Origin: Euglena gracilis
Lineage: Eukaryota; Euglenida; Euglenophyceae; Euglenales
Assembly (NCBI GenBank): GCA_039621445.1
Contig: CP154954.1
Span: forward strand, 30,508,395 to 30,572,394
DNA length: 64,000 nucleotides
Reading direction: 5' to 3'
Each line of letters starts with the position of its first letter. The stretch's first letter is position 1. The notes under the pieces are model-generated. The model was not told where the DNA came from. It worked only from the letters and a program-made list of their open reading frames with translations, and ran no database searches. This document shows, in pieces, positions 9,986 to 20,992 of the stretch. The translations under genes were made by a program, and so were the position numbers.

Positions 9986-10924
9986 TGTTGTGCGTGCGCG
10001 CCAGCACGTGGGCATGTGTTGTGGGTGGGTAGATACACTTGTTTTTGGAAGTGGGTCGCCCGACTGGAGGGGGAAAACGAAAATCAGCAACATGCAAGGA
10101 AGTCATCATTGGGGTGTTTTGGGTTTATTTGTGGATGGAATTTATCCTCAGTGTTTTGCATGAAGCCCGAAGGCATGATTTTTCCTGGTCAAAAGCCTCA
10201 AACTGCTTTCTTCAAAGGCAGAATCTGTTGATTGGGAGGGGAGGAATCTTTTTTTAATAAGAATAATGTCTCATTTTTCTATTTGTCAATGGGAGCCCGC
10301 TTTCATCCTTGAAGGTGGACCTGAAATAATTGGGGGAAAATGGTAACCCCTGTCCCCCAGACTAAGGATTTTGCTTGGTTGGCCGGCCGAAGGGGGGGTT
10401 TGGTGGTGGCGGGGGGGTAAGGGTAAACCAAGGAATTGTCGGTCGAAACCCAGTCCCCACACAGATGACCCACGCCACCTATTTTTGAACCAAATTGTCC
10501 AGTATTTCAATTTTCATGGTAGTGGGTCACATAAATTGCAAAAAAAAAAATGATTTTGGGGGTTTTGGGTCCAAAATAATTGTCCCCCGGGGGACGGTGC
10601 ACACCACCGTTTGGTTAGCTGTCCCGACGGTCTTAAAAGTGAAGGGGGTTACAAGTGTTCTCTTGCAAGTGGCCTGGGAAGGCTGCTTTAGGTTCCAACT
10701 CAGGGACTTGCCATGAGATTCGATCTTTGAGCTGGATTCGATCTTTGAGCTCCCGTGTCGCCAAGGATGAGAAGAGCCCCGTGGCAAACACAGAGAGGTT
10801 CCCCTTCGGCGAGAAGGAGACGCCCCCAGCCTCTGACAGTCTTGGTGTGCTGACCTCCTCCCACCCAGCAGGAAAGTGCTACAGCTTTTATTGACCACCT
10901 TGCCATTCTCACCATGTTTTGCAG

Positions 10925-11043
10925 ATTCCTCATCATTGTTGTATGACGAGAGCAGTTGTGTGTTCTTCGACGAGGGCGAGGATTCCCAGCAGAGCATGAG
11001 TGTGCGACAGCTTTCCATAAACTCAGGCATGCATGTTACTCAC
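10925..11043 (+). other. Exon-like segment, product unknown
   Basis: Acceptor CATGTTTTGCAG ending at 10924, donor CAC|GTACGC at 11044. One frame reads SSSLLYDESSCVFFDEGEDS then QQSMSVRQLSIN, acidic and serine-rich. An upstream GC-rich segment at about 10753-10870 reads RVAKDEKSPVANTERFPFGE. An AATAAA lies at 11147. Not recognised. Confidence 0.35.
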
Positions 11044-11149
11044 GTACGCTGCGTGTGGATGTGGATGCATGTATTGTTTGGGAGAGTGCGCTTTGTTCGT
11101 TGTTTGTGCCCACATATGATGGGCTGTCCTTTTTGAAGCTCCAACGGAA

Positions 11150-11760
11150 ATAAAGACGCGGGCGAAATTATGCAGTTATGAGCTGCCTCTGTTGATAAAA
11201 TATCATGTCCATCATCTCTGGGTATTAGTCTCAGGAACCCACCTGGTCAGGGATAGGCATTGGAAACAAATTCTTTTTAACTTGGAAGATCCCCCTGGTT
11301 TTGGCTTATTTTTGACGTCCGAAAAATTTTTAGATCCCAAAAACGACCCCCCAAGAAGGGTTCCCCTGGACCCTCTCCCTGAGGGGTACTTGCCGGGTGG
11401 GCAGGTGACCACCCCCCCGGTATTAAAAAATCTGCATTTGGGTCCTGGGCCAGAAGCCTGGGCCTGGGTTCCAGCGAAGCGCCAGCATTTTTTTTTGGAA
11501 TGCCTTCAGATGGGCCGATTTTAGTGAGTTCCCAAGAGGAGTCCCCCGGGGGGGGGGGGGGGGCCACACCATGGGGGGGGGGGGGGTAGACGGGGGGGGG
11601 GGGGGGCACTACCCTGGGGGGCCTTTCAAATGATTGGACCCACGCCACGCGTCGCGAGGCGCACACACCTCCCGTAGCACACCGCCAGGCACCGTCCCCC
11701 GGTTGCTGCCGCCGTGCCCCTTACCCCCCTCCCCTCCCTCACACCGCAGCACCGGACACG
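11150..11760. other. Intergenic or intronic, homopolymer-rich
   Basis: Contains several G runs of 14-16 at 11549-11610 and a polypyrimidine stretch ending in an acceptor-like CACACCGCAG at about 11745-11754. No gene recognised up to that point. Confidence 0.5.
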
Positions 11761-12113
11761 TCCGCCCCCGGCCCCACACTCCCCCCGGGGGGCGGCCTGG
11801 TCGCCCCCTGGCCGGCGGGTGGGGGGCTGGGCGGGCCCCGCGCCAGCTCCCCACCCCAGCCCCCCCCCCTCCCAGGGGAACCCGGCCCCCCCCCCCCCCC
11901 CCCGCCCCCCCCCCCGCCCCCAAGGCCGCTCCCTACTCCCCTCCCTGGTCCCTCCCAGTAAGACCCAGAGCCAAGCAGCACAAATGAGTATCTATCCCTC
12001 TTGCTTTTCCTCGAGGCCCCTTTTGGGCCGCCCTTTTTTGTCTTTCTGTGGTGGTCGGGGCCCCGCCCTGATAGCACGCTCCCTCGCCGTGGGACACCTG
12101 GCCTCACCCCAGC

Positions 12114-12115
<2 letters not shown>
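11755..12115 (+). other. Proline-rich exon-like region ending at a GT-repeat donor
   Basis: Following the acceptor at about 11754, one frame reads DTSAPGPTLPPGGGLVAPWP and continues proline-rich to about 11960. At 12115 another segment (IARSLAVGHLASPQQ) ends in CAGCAG|GTGTGT. These may be two exons. Not recognised; the low-complexity composition limits confidence. Confidence 0.3.

Positions 12116-12160
<45 letters not shown>
12116..12160 (+). repeat. (GT)22 microsatellite starting at a splice-donor-like CAG|GT
   Basis: Uninterrupted GT directly after CCCCAGCAG. Confidence 0.9.
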
Positions 12161-12161
<1 letters not shown>

Positions 12162-13632
12162 ATGTCTCGTGCGTGCGGGTTGTTGGAGTGCTGTCACAGG
12201 GTGACAGTATTTTTCCCGTGTGTAGCGAGCCATGCAAACCTAGAGTGGGTGCGTCTTTGAATTTTTGTGTGTGCTTAATATTGCTTTCCTCACAAGTTCC
12301 GGATACATTTCTGACCCCCTGCCCCCCCCCCAAGCCCAAAGGGGGAATCATAATCTTGTTGGGCTGTTGTTCAGAGGTAGGACATTTGTTTTGGCTTCCT
12401 TCTTCATTGAAAGTACTTGCCCACCAATTTTTTGGGGGATCATCCTCTCTTAGCTCACCAACCAATTTCTGCAACATCCTTCCACAGAACCGGCAAGGAA
12501 AAAAAATTGGCTGCAGCAATTTATTTTGCACATTTTCATTTATGAATAAAATTGAGAATCACGAAGTTGACTTGTGCTTATTTCTCAGAATTTTTTTTAC
12601 CAAAAAAAATCACAGAAGTGTACCTGTTTTTTTTTTGCTAATTCCATCCCACCTGGGCAGTTGTCCTCTGGTCCAATGAGATGACAAAGCGCTGCTGAGG
12701 TCCTAGGTCCTGGCACACCTCTTCGTGTTTTTTTTGCATGTTTGCAGTGTACCTGACAGTTCTCAGCCACCCATAGCACCCGATGCAACGGCAGCACCGT
12801 CGCGTGAAACAGGTGTTGTTGTGCTCACACAGAGATCGGGTTACATCATTTGGGCTCCTCATTCTTTTGGAGCATTTCTTTCTGTGGCTGGTTTAGTTTT
12901 GAATCTCCGTTTGTAGGTCCACTCCTCTTTTTCACGGCTAAGGTTTAAGGGGTGATGAGAATCACAACCACAGGCCCAGGGCTGTACGGGAATCCCCGAA
13001 ACCTTATATGTGGTGGGTGGTTGGTCAACCCCCGACCCCCATCCTGGTGGATGGGGGGGGGGGCGGCTTCCAACCCTCCAAACCGTCCTTCCTGTACAGC
13101 TTTTCACAGACCCAGTTGCAGCCTTTTCCACTCATGTGCACGCAGTCGTCAAAGGGGTTCATTCTGCCAATGTGGTCTCAAATTCGTGGTTATGTTATTA
13201 TTTATTGAGGTGTGGTTCCATTGCCCCACCACAATTGAAAAGTTTCATCCGCGGCACAGCACTTTTGGATTCTGTCTTCTAAGCATAGGACCCCCCCCCC
13301 CACAAATGAAACCCCCAGGAGTTGAGAACAACCACATCCGCAGCGCCCCCCCCCCCAAGGGTGGATTTGCGCCAAAAGCACCTGGACGTTCTTACCCAGG
13401 CATTTTTTGCGACGACGGCGCAAGAAGCCCAGAAAAGGACTTTTCTGGGCAATGTTCTTCCCGACGACCCCCCCCCCACCGCTGCCGGCACATATGCTGG
13501 GGAAAGGGAGTGGGGGGGTTTGGGAGGGCGAGCAAGCTCATTTGGCAGGTCCCTCTCGCCGTGAAAGAGGGGCGTATACAAACGAACAGTCAACGGCACA
13601 GGCAGCACCGTTGGGTTGGGCTGCGGGTGCAG
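12161..13632. other. Non-coding stretch
   Basis: AT-rich with scattered C runs. I found no convincing exon, inverted-repeat pair or RNA gene here. Confidence 0.5.
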
Positions 13633-13712
13633 GGCCGGAGGCGCTGGGCGCGTACCGGCCTCGCAGCGCGGTGCGGATGCCGGTGACCTTCGGCCAGTCG
13701 ATGGCAACGCTG
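13633..13712 (+). other. Exon-like segment, product unknown
   Basis: Acceptor CGGGTGCAG ending at 13632, donor ACGCTG|GTGTGC at 13713. The frame reads PEALGAYRPRSAVRMPVTFG then QSMATL. Ends in phase 0, matching the next candidate at 14042. Product not recognised. Confidence 0.4.
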
Positions 13713-14041
13713 GTGTGCTCTCCCTGGTGGAGAACCTGGCACCGGGGATGGGTGGCCCCGTGTTTCGGGGTACAGACTCGCTGGCAGTAAAGTTGTGGGA
13801 ATTTAACCTTTCAAAAAAACTGAATTGCTTTGCGTCATTCTGCATTCTTTTTTTATTTTTCTTGCTGAAGGAGACAGGGAACCTCCTCCTGATAGGGACA
13901 GGAAGGCGTTTGCTGGAAGCATGGGCTTCCAATTCGGGAAGATTCCGACGCTCCCGACCTGGGGGCACTTCTGAGGCCGAGCCGGGCTGCCCCCTGCCCC
14001 AAACCCCCAGCCCCAGCCCCCTTGCCCGCCTCCCACCGCAG

Positions 14042-14209
14042 AGGGCTGCGCTGGGCGGGCCGGCACTGGCTGCCGCCCCCACCCCCGCCGAGGAGGCCGC
14101 CCTGCCCCCCACGCCTGGCGGCACCTCTCCGCCCCCCTCTGTCACGGCCGCGGGGGACCCAGACAGGCCGTTCCTTATCGGGCACCTCATCCAACCTCTG
14201 AGCCCGTAA
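14042..14209 (+). other. Exon-like segment with stop, product unknown
   Basis: Acceptor TCCCACCGCAG ending at 14041. The frame reads RAALGGPALAAAPTPAEEAA and ends DPDRPFLIGHLIQPLSP with TAA at 14207-14209. Ala/Pro-rich, GC-rich third positions like the confident exons. Possibly the last exon of a gene that includes 13633-13712. Confidence 0.35.
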
Positions 14210-14214
14210 CACAC

Positions 14215-14345
14215 AGACCACACACACACGCACACACACACACACACACCCACACACCCACACACACATACACAACACGGCACACCCACCCACCCACCCA
14301 CCCACCCACCCACCCACACCCACACACACACACCCGCACACACAG
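14215..14345 (+). repeat. CA / CCCA microsatellite
   Basis: CA repeat followed by about eight CCCA units and more CA. Confidence 0.9.
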
Positions 14346-14544
14346 GGGAGGAAAGGCTTGAGCCTGCCACACCCCAAGCCTGGGGTCGGGGCAGTGGGGC
14401 CAGACGGCGGGGGTGAGGGGGCGACGCTCAAGCAGGACGGCACACAGGATGCCTGCCTGGGCTTTGGGGTCCCCACATGTCTGAACGGCCGGCATTGAAT
14501 TTGTTTTGGCATCGTCCACCCTGTCCGCTTTCCTTCCCCTGGCT

Positions 14545-14903
14545 CATGGAGAATTCTACCACACCCCAGCCAGCCAGCAGCCTTTTTCCAGCCAGCAGCC
14601 AGCCCCCCATCAACAAACTTTACCTATTTCCAGCCACCCTTCGGGCGGCTGGACACTAACGGATTTTTATTTTTCGGGGGTGCAAAAATGGGCCAAAAAT
14701 GGGTCAAAAATGGAGAAATATGGGTCGGAAACGGGCTGGCCAGGGCAAATTCGGGGTCAAAAAATTGATTTTTTTGCATGTGTGGCATAGGGGTCCTGGG
14801 CTGGAGCTGGGCCTGACCCCGGTACCCGGGGTCGGACCGGGTTCCAAAATGTCGAAATTGCTGAGCTGGACCCGCGGGGGGGGGTTCCTCAAGCAACGCC
14901 CTG
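14545..14903. mobile_element. MITE with perfect 8-bp TSD, 359 bp
   Basis: Perfect duplication CCCTGGCT at 14537-14544 and 14904-14911. The right end TCAAGCAACGCCCTG is identical to that of the element at 23094-23480, and the interiors align (AGCCAGCAGC block, then CGGCTGG, then GTGCAAAAATGGGCC-type text). The left end CATGGAGAATTCTACC is diverged. Confidence 0.65.
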
Positions 14904-15040
14904 CCCTGGCTTCCAAACCCACCTTTCGCTGCACCGAGGTGGAAGGTTACTGTAGCTCTCATGCCGCGCTTGGGACGGGTCGAGGCGTCGTGTTGTCGTT
15001 GAGGTCGTGCTCGGGGGTCTAGGCGCAGGGGTCTCATCAG

Positions 15041-15147
15041 AGACGTGGAGAGTGGGGCCGCCGCTGGCTGCGACTTGGAAGACCCGGACCCGGTCTTTGT
15101 GGCCCAGCAGCGGTGGATCCTGCGCGACATCCAGAACGAGCGGCGTG
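15041..15147 (+). other. Exon-like segment, product unknown
   Basis: Acceptor GTCTCATCAG ending at 15040, donor CGTG|GTATGT at 15148. The frame reads DVESGAAAGCDLEDPDPVFV then AQQRWILRDIQNERR. Ends in phase 1 and joins in phase to 18398, giving NERRGLQRSLSAP. The complexity and acidic/aromatic mix look like real protein, but I do not recognise the family. Confidence 0.45.
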
Positions 15148-16661
15148 GTATGTCCCCCCTTTGTCTCAGGCGGTCCACTTTGCACTTAGCTCATAAAGGT
15201 GGAATTTCCGTGCGCATTCGCGCTATCTAAAACCTTTCCAAACGTTTTTGGGGCTGTTTTCGGGCCTCGTTTTTGATGAAAACACGGTCTCAAAACTCCA
15301 AGAAAAACAGCCCTCACAAATAAAATTGAAGGTTCCAATTCAAATCGCACAAACTGCATTGGACAGTTCCAAAAATACAGCCTGCCAATCTGCAGATTTT
15401 GTGGTCGCACACTGCCTTTCGCCTGGGAGCTGATGGACAAGTTCACAGCTCCGAAGAGTATCACCCGGTAATTACTGCCGCCAGAATGGCCGCTTTTTTT
15501 GGGACCGAAATGATGCATTCGGTGGTGTCCGGAATGCTGCCGCCTTTTCGACGCCTATTGGAAGTTCTAATTTGTGGTGCAAATCAAGAGCACACAGTCC
15601 GGTAAAAATCCTTGGCCATATCCAAGCACCTAGAAAAAAATGGCCGAAAATGGCCGAAAATGGCCGAAAATGGCGAAAATGGCCGAAAGTGGCTAAAAAT
15701 GAAAAAAATTGGCCAAAAGTGGCTAAAAATGCAATTTTTTTTGCTTGACAGTTTCTTTTTCCCTAAGGGGCAATTTCCGGTGCGACTGATTTTTGTCTCT
15801 GTGCAGCCTCTTTTCTCCTGGCATTATACCTGGCCCTGGAAGACATGCTGCTCGAAGGACTACCTGCGAATGGGTCACTGGGCGCAAGCTGAAGATTTTG
15901 ATGACATTTCAGAAATTTTGGTGACAAGGTGCAACCAGGCAAAGCATGTGAAGCGTTTTTTTTTCTCCGTCAAGTTGCGATTCCTTCACTAGGTGTATTG
16001 CACACTGTGCGCAACGTGGATAGGAGCTAACAGTGCCACCATCAAGCAACAGTGCTCAAGTTGGAAAAGGTGAATGGATGTCGTTTGTGAAAAGCATCCA
16101 CGCCAAGAGGCTTGAAGAGAAAAGGACGAAGGCACCAAGCACCTCTGATGATGCTGGGCGATGCTGGCCGATGCAGGGCGATGCTGGGCGATGCTGGGCG
16201 ATGCTGGATTTTTGGAGACCAGAGGTGGGGTTCCGATGCTGGGCGATGCTGGGCGATGCAGGGCGATGCTGGGCGATGCTGGGCGATGCTGGCATTTTTT
16301 TTTGTATATTTTGGAGAATTGAACCATTTTGGGATAATTTTCCCACAAAGCTCCAGTTTGGCACCCATTTTGGCCATTGTGGGTGAATTTTTGCTAATTT
16401 GGGGGCTGTTTATCACTGATTTGGCAAACATTGGGCTAATTGGGGCCTTTTTGAGCAGATTTTATGGCATTTTTGGCCATTTTGCTCCTTTTTGGTGATT
16501 TTGGGTCATTTTTCACAATCTTTTGTGGACATTTGTTGGTGTTTTTGGCAATTTTTGGTTATTTTGGTTGCTTTTTTGGGGCTTTTTGTGGTCAATTTTG
16601 GGCTTTTTGTGGCCATTTTTGGGTGCTTTTGTGGTTATTTTGGCTTGGTCAGGAGCCAACG

Positions 16662-17180
16662 GATGAATATTGGACAGATGCTGGACAAGATGCAGATGCT
16701 GGACAAGATGAACTGGGTGCAGGCACTGGACAAGATGCAGATGCTAGACAAGATGCCGATGCTGGACAAGATGCAGCTGCTGGACAAGATGCAGACACTG
16801 GACAAGATGCCGATGCTGGACAAGATGAACTGGATGCAGACATTGGACAACATGCAGATGGTGGACAAGATGCAGTTGCTAGGCAAGAAGCAGATGCTGG
16901 ACAAGATGCAGATGCTAGACAGGATCAGATACTGGACAAGATGCAGATGGACAAGATGCAGATGCTGGACAAGATGAACTGGATGCAGACACTGGACAAC
17001 ATGTAGATGGTGGACAAGATACTGGACAAGATGCCGATGCTGGACAAGATGCAGATGCTGGACAAGATGCAGATGCTGGACAAGATGCCGATGCTGGACA
17101 AGATGCAGCTGCTGTACAAGATGCAGACACTGCACAAGATGCAGATGCTGGACAAGATGCAACGAGACAAGACGCAGTGG
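16662..17180 (+). repeat. 18-bp minisatellite, second locus
   Basis: About 28 imperfect copies of GATGCAGATGCTGGACAA within the nested hAT element. Confidence 0.9.
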
Positions 17181-17544
17181 ATGCAGATTTGGACAAGTTT
17201 CGGAAGCTGGACAAGGCAGCGGATGAGACGCAGCCGAAGCCACTCCCTGCAAAAGCCTGGCCTTGGAGCTGAACAGATTGGTCAACACAATCGACTGGTC
17301 GGATACGGCCACACTTTGCCGTGTCTTTTCTTGGTTGTTGCTGGTTTAACCTCTGAACAATTACACTCGCGATCCAGCCTGGTCTGGGCGGGGTGTTGGG
17401 TCGACACCCAGTTGTTGTTGCAGGGGTGCCACCCTCCACCCTCCAGCACAACAACTGTTCTGGATTTTGTTTGTCTGACCGGCAAGAGGCTTGCAACTTG
17501 CATTCGATGTTGCCATCTCACAGGCCTGCACCACACCCTGTGCC

Positions 17545-17900
17545 GGCAAAAAGCAGCAAAAGTGGTCAAAAAGCAGCAAAAGTGGGCAAAAAAAGTGAAA
17601 GTCATCAAAAAGCAGCAACAATGGCCAAAGGTGGGAAAAAAGTAACAAACGTGGGCAAAAGTGGTCGAAAAGCAACAAAAGTTGTTAAAAGTGGTCAAAA
17701 AGCAGGCAAAAGGGGCCAAAAGTGGTCAAAAAGCAACAAAAGTGATCAAAAAGCTGCAAAGGTGGTTGGAAATGGGCAAAAGTGGGCAAAAAGCAGCAAA
17801 AGTGGTCAAGAAGCAGTCAAAAGTGGTCAAAGTGGGCAAAAAGCAGTCAAAAGTGGTCAAAGTGGTCAAAAAGCAACCAAAGATGGCCAAAAGTAGCCAA
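17545..17900 (+). repeat. About 20-bp repeat AGTGGTCAAAAAGCAGCAAA
   Basis: Roughly 15 diverged copies; translates as a lysine-rich KSGQKAAK repeat. Repeat-derived, not a gene. Confidence 0.85.
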
Positions 17901-18397
17901 AAGTGGGCTAGAGCGGCAAACGCAGCAGGCATTATAGGTACACCTTCAAGGGCTCCAAAGGCGATGCTGGGCGATGCTGGGCGATGCTGGGCGATGCTGG
18001 GCGATGCTGGGCGATGCTGGGCGATGCTGGGCGATGCTGGGCCCAAGGGCATGGCTGACCAGAGGTGCTTGGAAGGCACCTGCCATTGCACAACCCCCAG
18101 TTTTGGTGTCGCCACCCACCATTGTGGTTAATGTGCCATGTGCGAACCACTCTCATGAAACATCCCAAGAACCCCCGGCAAAAAAGATGGTAGCCAAGTG
18201 CCACAAAGATTGATGGGATCCACCAAAGTGATATCTTCGCCATCGATGGACATATACTTCAGAAACAAATTTCTTAAAGGACTTCCGTCATTGCGCAAAG
18301 AGACCCTAAATAGCTCAAGTGCGAAGGAGTTAAGTGTTTGGTCCTCCGATCGGGGCCCCAGTGGACCCACTGCGACCCCCCCTCCGTCCTCCCACAG

Positions 18398-18519
18398 GTC
18401 TGCAGCGCTCGCTCAGCGCGCCGAGTGCCCCCACCGGGATTCCCCACAGCCGCGTGGCGAACGGCAGTCCTGCTGCTGTGAAGCGGTGCCAGGCTGGGAC
18501 TCCGCCGGGGACGGGGGGG
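18398..18519 (+). other. Exon-like segment, product unknown
   Basis: Acceptor CTCCCACAG ending at 18397, donor GGGGGG|GTCGAC at 18520. The frame reads GLQRSLSAPSAPTGIPHSRV then ANGSPAAVKRCQAG. In phase with 15041-15147. The Ser/Pro/Ala-rich character suggests a disordered region. Not recognised. Confidence 0.4.
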
Positions 18520-18689
18520 GTCGACGGACCGCATCATTTCTCCCCTGAGTGAGTCACTTTCCCCCCTCCGGACACCGGAAGAAGGTCCTTTTTTTGCTTT
18601 GGTGAGGTGCATATTTGCACGTTTGCACGCTGGACATCGTCACACTCGCCACTTGCTTGATGCTCCAAGTTGGACGGGGCAGACGGGCC

Positions 18690-19112
18690 CCCCCCCCCCC
18701 CCCGGCCCCCTGGGCTGGCCTCCAAGGGGCAGGGGGATGGGGTGGCGGAGCCGCACCACCGACCAACCCCAGCCCCGGGAGCGCAGCCAAGAAGCCCCGC
18801 TACACTTGCCCCGGCCCCCACCCCTGCCTTTGCCCCCCCACCCCCTCTCCCCCTCTCCTTTTTCCCCCTCCACCCCCCCCATTGCTGCCAGGGGTTCCAT
18901 TGCTGCCTGGGGTTGGGGCCCTGGGGCCCGGCTGCAAAGGCGGGCCGCCCCCAGCGACCGGCGGTCCAGAGCACCATGTGGCAGGCGTTCCTCCCCCGGG
19001 GCCCGCCCCCGCCGCCCTGCCCAGGGCAGCCCCGTGGGTCCCGTTGCCAATGGGCCCGGCCGGGGTGGACACCGGGCAGCCCCCGCTGTTGGTGAAAGAG
19101 AGGCGCCTGCCA
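18690..19112 (+). other. GC-rich, proline-rich coding-like region
   Basis: At least three + frames stay open, each proline-rich; one reads SPGSAAKKPRYTCPGP and ends LLVKERRLP with a stop at about 19113. Composition matches the exons of this genome, but the frame cannot be decided from sequence alone. Confidence 0.3.
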
Positions 19113-19114
19113 TA

Positions 19115-20008
19115 ACGACGGCTTCCTAAAGCCAGGGCGGTCCGAACCTGAAAATTTGAAGGAAAAAAACGAATCGAAAGCCTGTGTGTTCTGACGTTTT
19201 AAATGTGTTCGCACAGGATTTTTCAAAAAAAAATTCACTCGGGGGCCGCCCTGCCCTGCCTGAAGATGAAAAAAAGAATGGGTGGCACGGCGAGCCAATG
19301 TTTTTCCGAAATGCTGCCACAAGGCGGATGAGGGGTATGTGGGGCGCATCATTATCCGGGGCCTCCTTGGCTCAGATGTGCATTTGGCCCAGACGTCCAT
19401 CTCGACACATTAGTGCCCTGGCCCTGGGTAGTGCAAGGGCTGGACACATTTGTTGTATGGTAGTTGGTGGCTATCTGCCGCTCCCCCCCAACACACACAC
19501 ACACACACACAGGCACAACTCTCACCACATTTGAAGTCCCACAGCCACCGCACACGATGTGTTTCCTTCAACACATCGCTCCTCTCCCCAATCCCCAACA
19601 TTGCTGGTGGTCCACCCATGCCTGTACCTTGCCCGAAGGAATGCCGGGCAGGCCTCAGATGCACAGTCACAGAAAGCGGCACCATAACACAACCCCCCCC
19701 CCGCTAATGCTTCTAACCTCACCACAACACCACCCAGCAGTTAGTTGGATGTCGGGATGGAACCATGCTTATTTTTTTTGTAAATTTGGCAGATGTCCTG
19801 CACCGTCAGAAATAGTTTTTGAGCAAGGCCAACTCCCCCGCAAGGATATGATTGGACGTTCCACCATTCCAGAGAGAATTTCTGCCACAAAGAACAACAA
19901 TGGGTTTTTTTTTAAAAAATAGGAGAACTTTGCCACATCTCGATTTTCTTGGGCCAGTGGCCAGAGCCAAGCAGTACGCCATGTTGCAGGGTTGCACAAC
20001 CAGTTAAG
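19115..20008. other. Non-coding stretch
   Basis: Contains a short CA run at 19491-19512 and nothing else I can support. Confidence 0.5.
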
Positions 20009-20507
20009 CGCTGGACCATACACCTCTTTAAGGTTTTGCAGGCCTGTAGGCCTGCCACCCCCCCCCCCACGGGCTCCGTTTCGGACGTTCCACATATAGT
20101 TGGAAAGCTAAGGAGATAAGCTTTCCAACCCATCTGGTCCCACGTCCAAATAAGCTGGGAGTCGACGGGAAACGGCAAAACACCCCCCCCCCCCCCCCCG
20201 GGTGGGTGGCCGGGGCTGGCTGTAGTCCTGGCTCCCCGGCCGATTTTGACTCCAGCAGATTTCGGCCCAGCCCAGCAGCATCAGCACCCTTCCTCCCCGG
20301 GGGGGGGGGGGGGATGCTGCTAGCCCAACTAGCCAGCCCCCTTTTTTTTGCTGGACCCATCCGAAAAAAATTTTCGAAGCGCCGGAAACAGGGTCGATCA
20401 ATTAGCTGACTGTTTTTGGTCAACCGATTAAATTTATTGGGGCCCTCGGTTAACCGATTAACCGATCTCAGGGCCGAAAAAAAGGCACTCTCCCAGGCTT
20501 TTGGAAC

Positions 20508-20992
20508 CAGGCATTTGCTTAAGGGATTGCAGTACCCCCCCCCCCCCCCCGGGGGGTGTGGACTGCAACTAGTTCAAATTTGGCTAGTGGGATTTTTTCC
20601 CAGTGACCGGCGCGAAGAGCCGAAATTTTTTGGGACCCCAAAGTGCCAATGCCCGTTTTTTTTTTTTTTTTTTTTTGTTGGGGGGGGGGAGGGAGGGGGG
20701 GGCTGAGGTGGGGGGGGGGGGGGGGGGGGGGGGGGGGCGGGGGGGGGGGGGGGGGTGTGGAAATTTTTTTCCCAGTGACCGGCGCGAAGCGCCGAAAATT
20801 TTTTGGGGACCCCCAAAATTGGCCAAAAATGCCCGTTTTTGGCCATTTTTGGGAATTTTTGGAACAAAATCAGCCAAAAACCTATTAAAAACCTCATTTT
20901 TCCTCTGGCGCACAGCGCCGGGGGAAATTTTTTTTTCCAGTCCACCCCCCCCCGCCCCCCCCCCCCCCCCGGGGTCCTTAAGCAAATGCCTG
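20508..20992. mobile_element. hAT-like MITE nested in larger hAT element, 485 bp
   Basis: Perfect 17-bp inverted repeats CAGGCATTTGCTTAAGG and CCTTAAGCAAATGCCTG. Perfect duplication TTTGGAAC at 20500-20507 and 20993-21000. Same family as 22408-22813. The core contains a very G-rich block (20690-20755). Confidence 0.9.
20684..20757 (+). repeat. Long G-rich tract
   Basis: Almost pure G for about 70 bases with a few A, T or C interruptions, directly after a T run. Strong G-quadruplex potential. Confidence 0.85.

Larger units (their letters stand above)
16136..18071. mobile_element. hAT-like element, 1936 bp, 8-bp TSD, nested
   Basis: Perfect 12-bp inverted repeats CAAGCACCTCTG (16136-16147) and CAGAGGTGCTTG (18060-18071). 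Perfect duplication GAAGGCAC (16128-16135 and 18072-18079). Inside: GCGATGCTGG 10-bp arrays near both ends, the 18-bp GATGCAGATGCTGGACAA minisatellite (16662-17180) and a 20-bp AGTGGTCAAAAAGCAGCAAA array (17545-17900). Same family as 47345-48959. No intact transposase. Confidence 0.9.
15623..18215. mobile_element. Degenerate hAT-like element hosting a second hAT element
   Basis: Left end CAAGCACCTA at 15623-15632 and the following ATGGCCGAAA array match the element at 99-2682. The outer sequence (15740-16127, resuming at 18080-18205) aligns with 290-460 and 1925-2320 of that element. The right terminal repeat is not found, so it appears truncated near 18205. A complete younger element is inserted at 16136-18071. 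Confidence 0.6.

Noticed and set aside
9061-10231. Long open frames in both directions encoding poly-Cys/Val/Phe or poly-Thr/His/Asn-Lys-Gln proteins
   Set aside because: They are translations of the GTGGGT, CTG, GTTT and GTGC microsatellites; repeats whose unit length suits several frames lack stops by construction.
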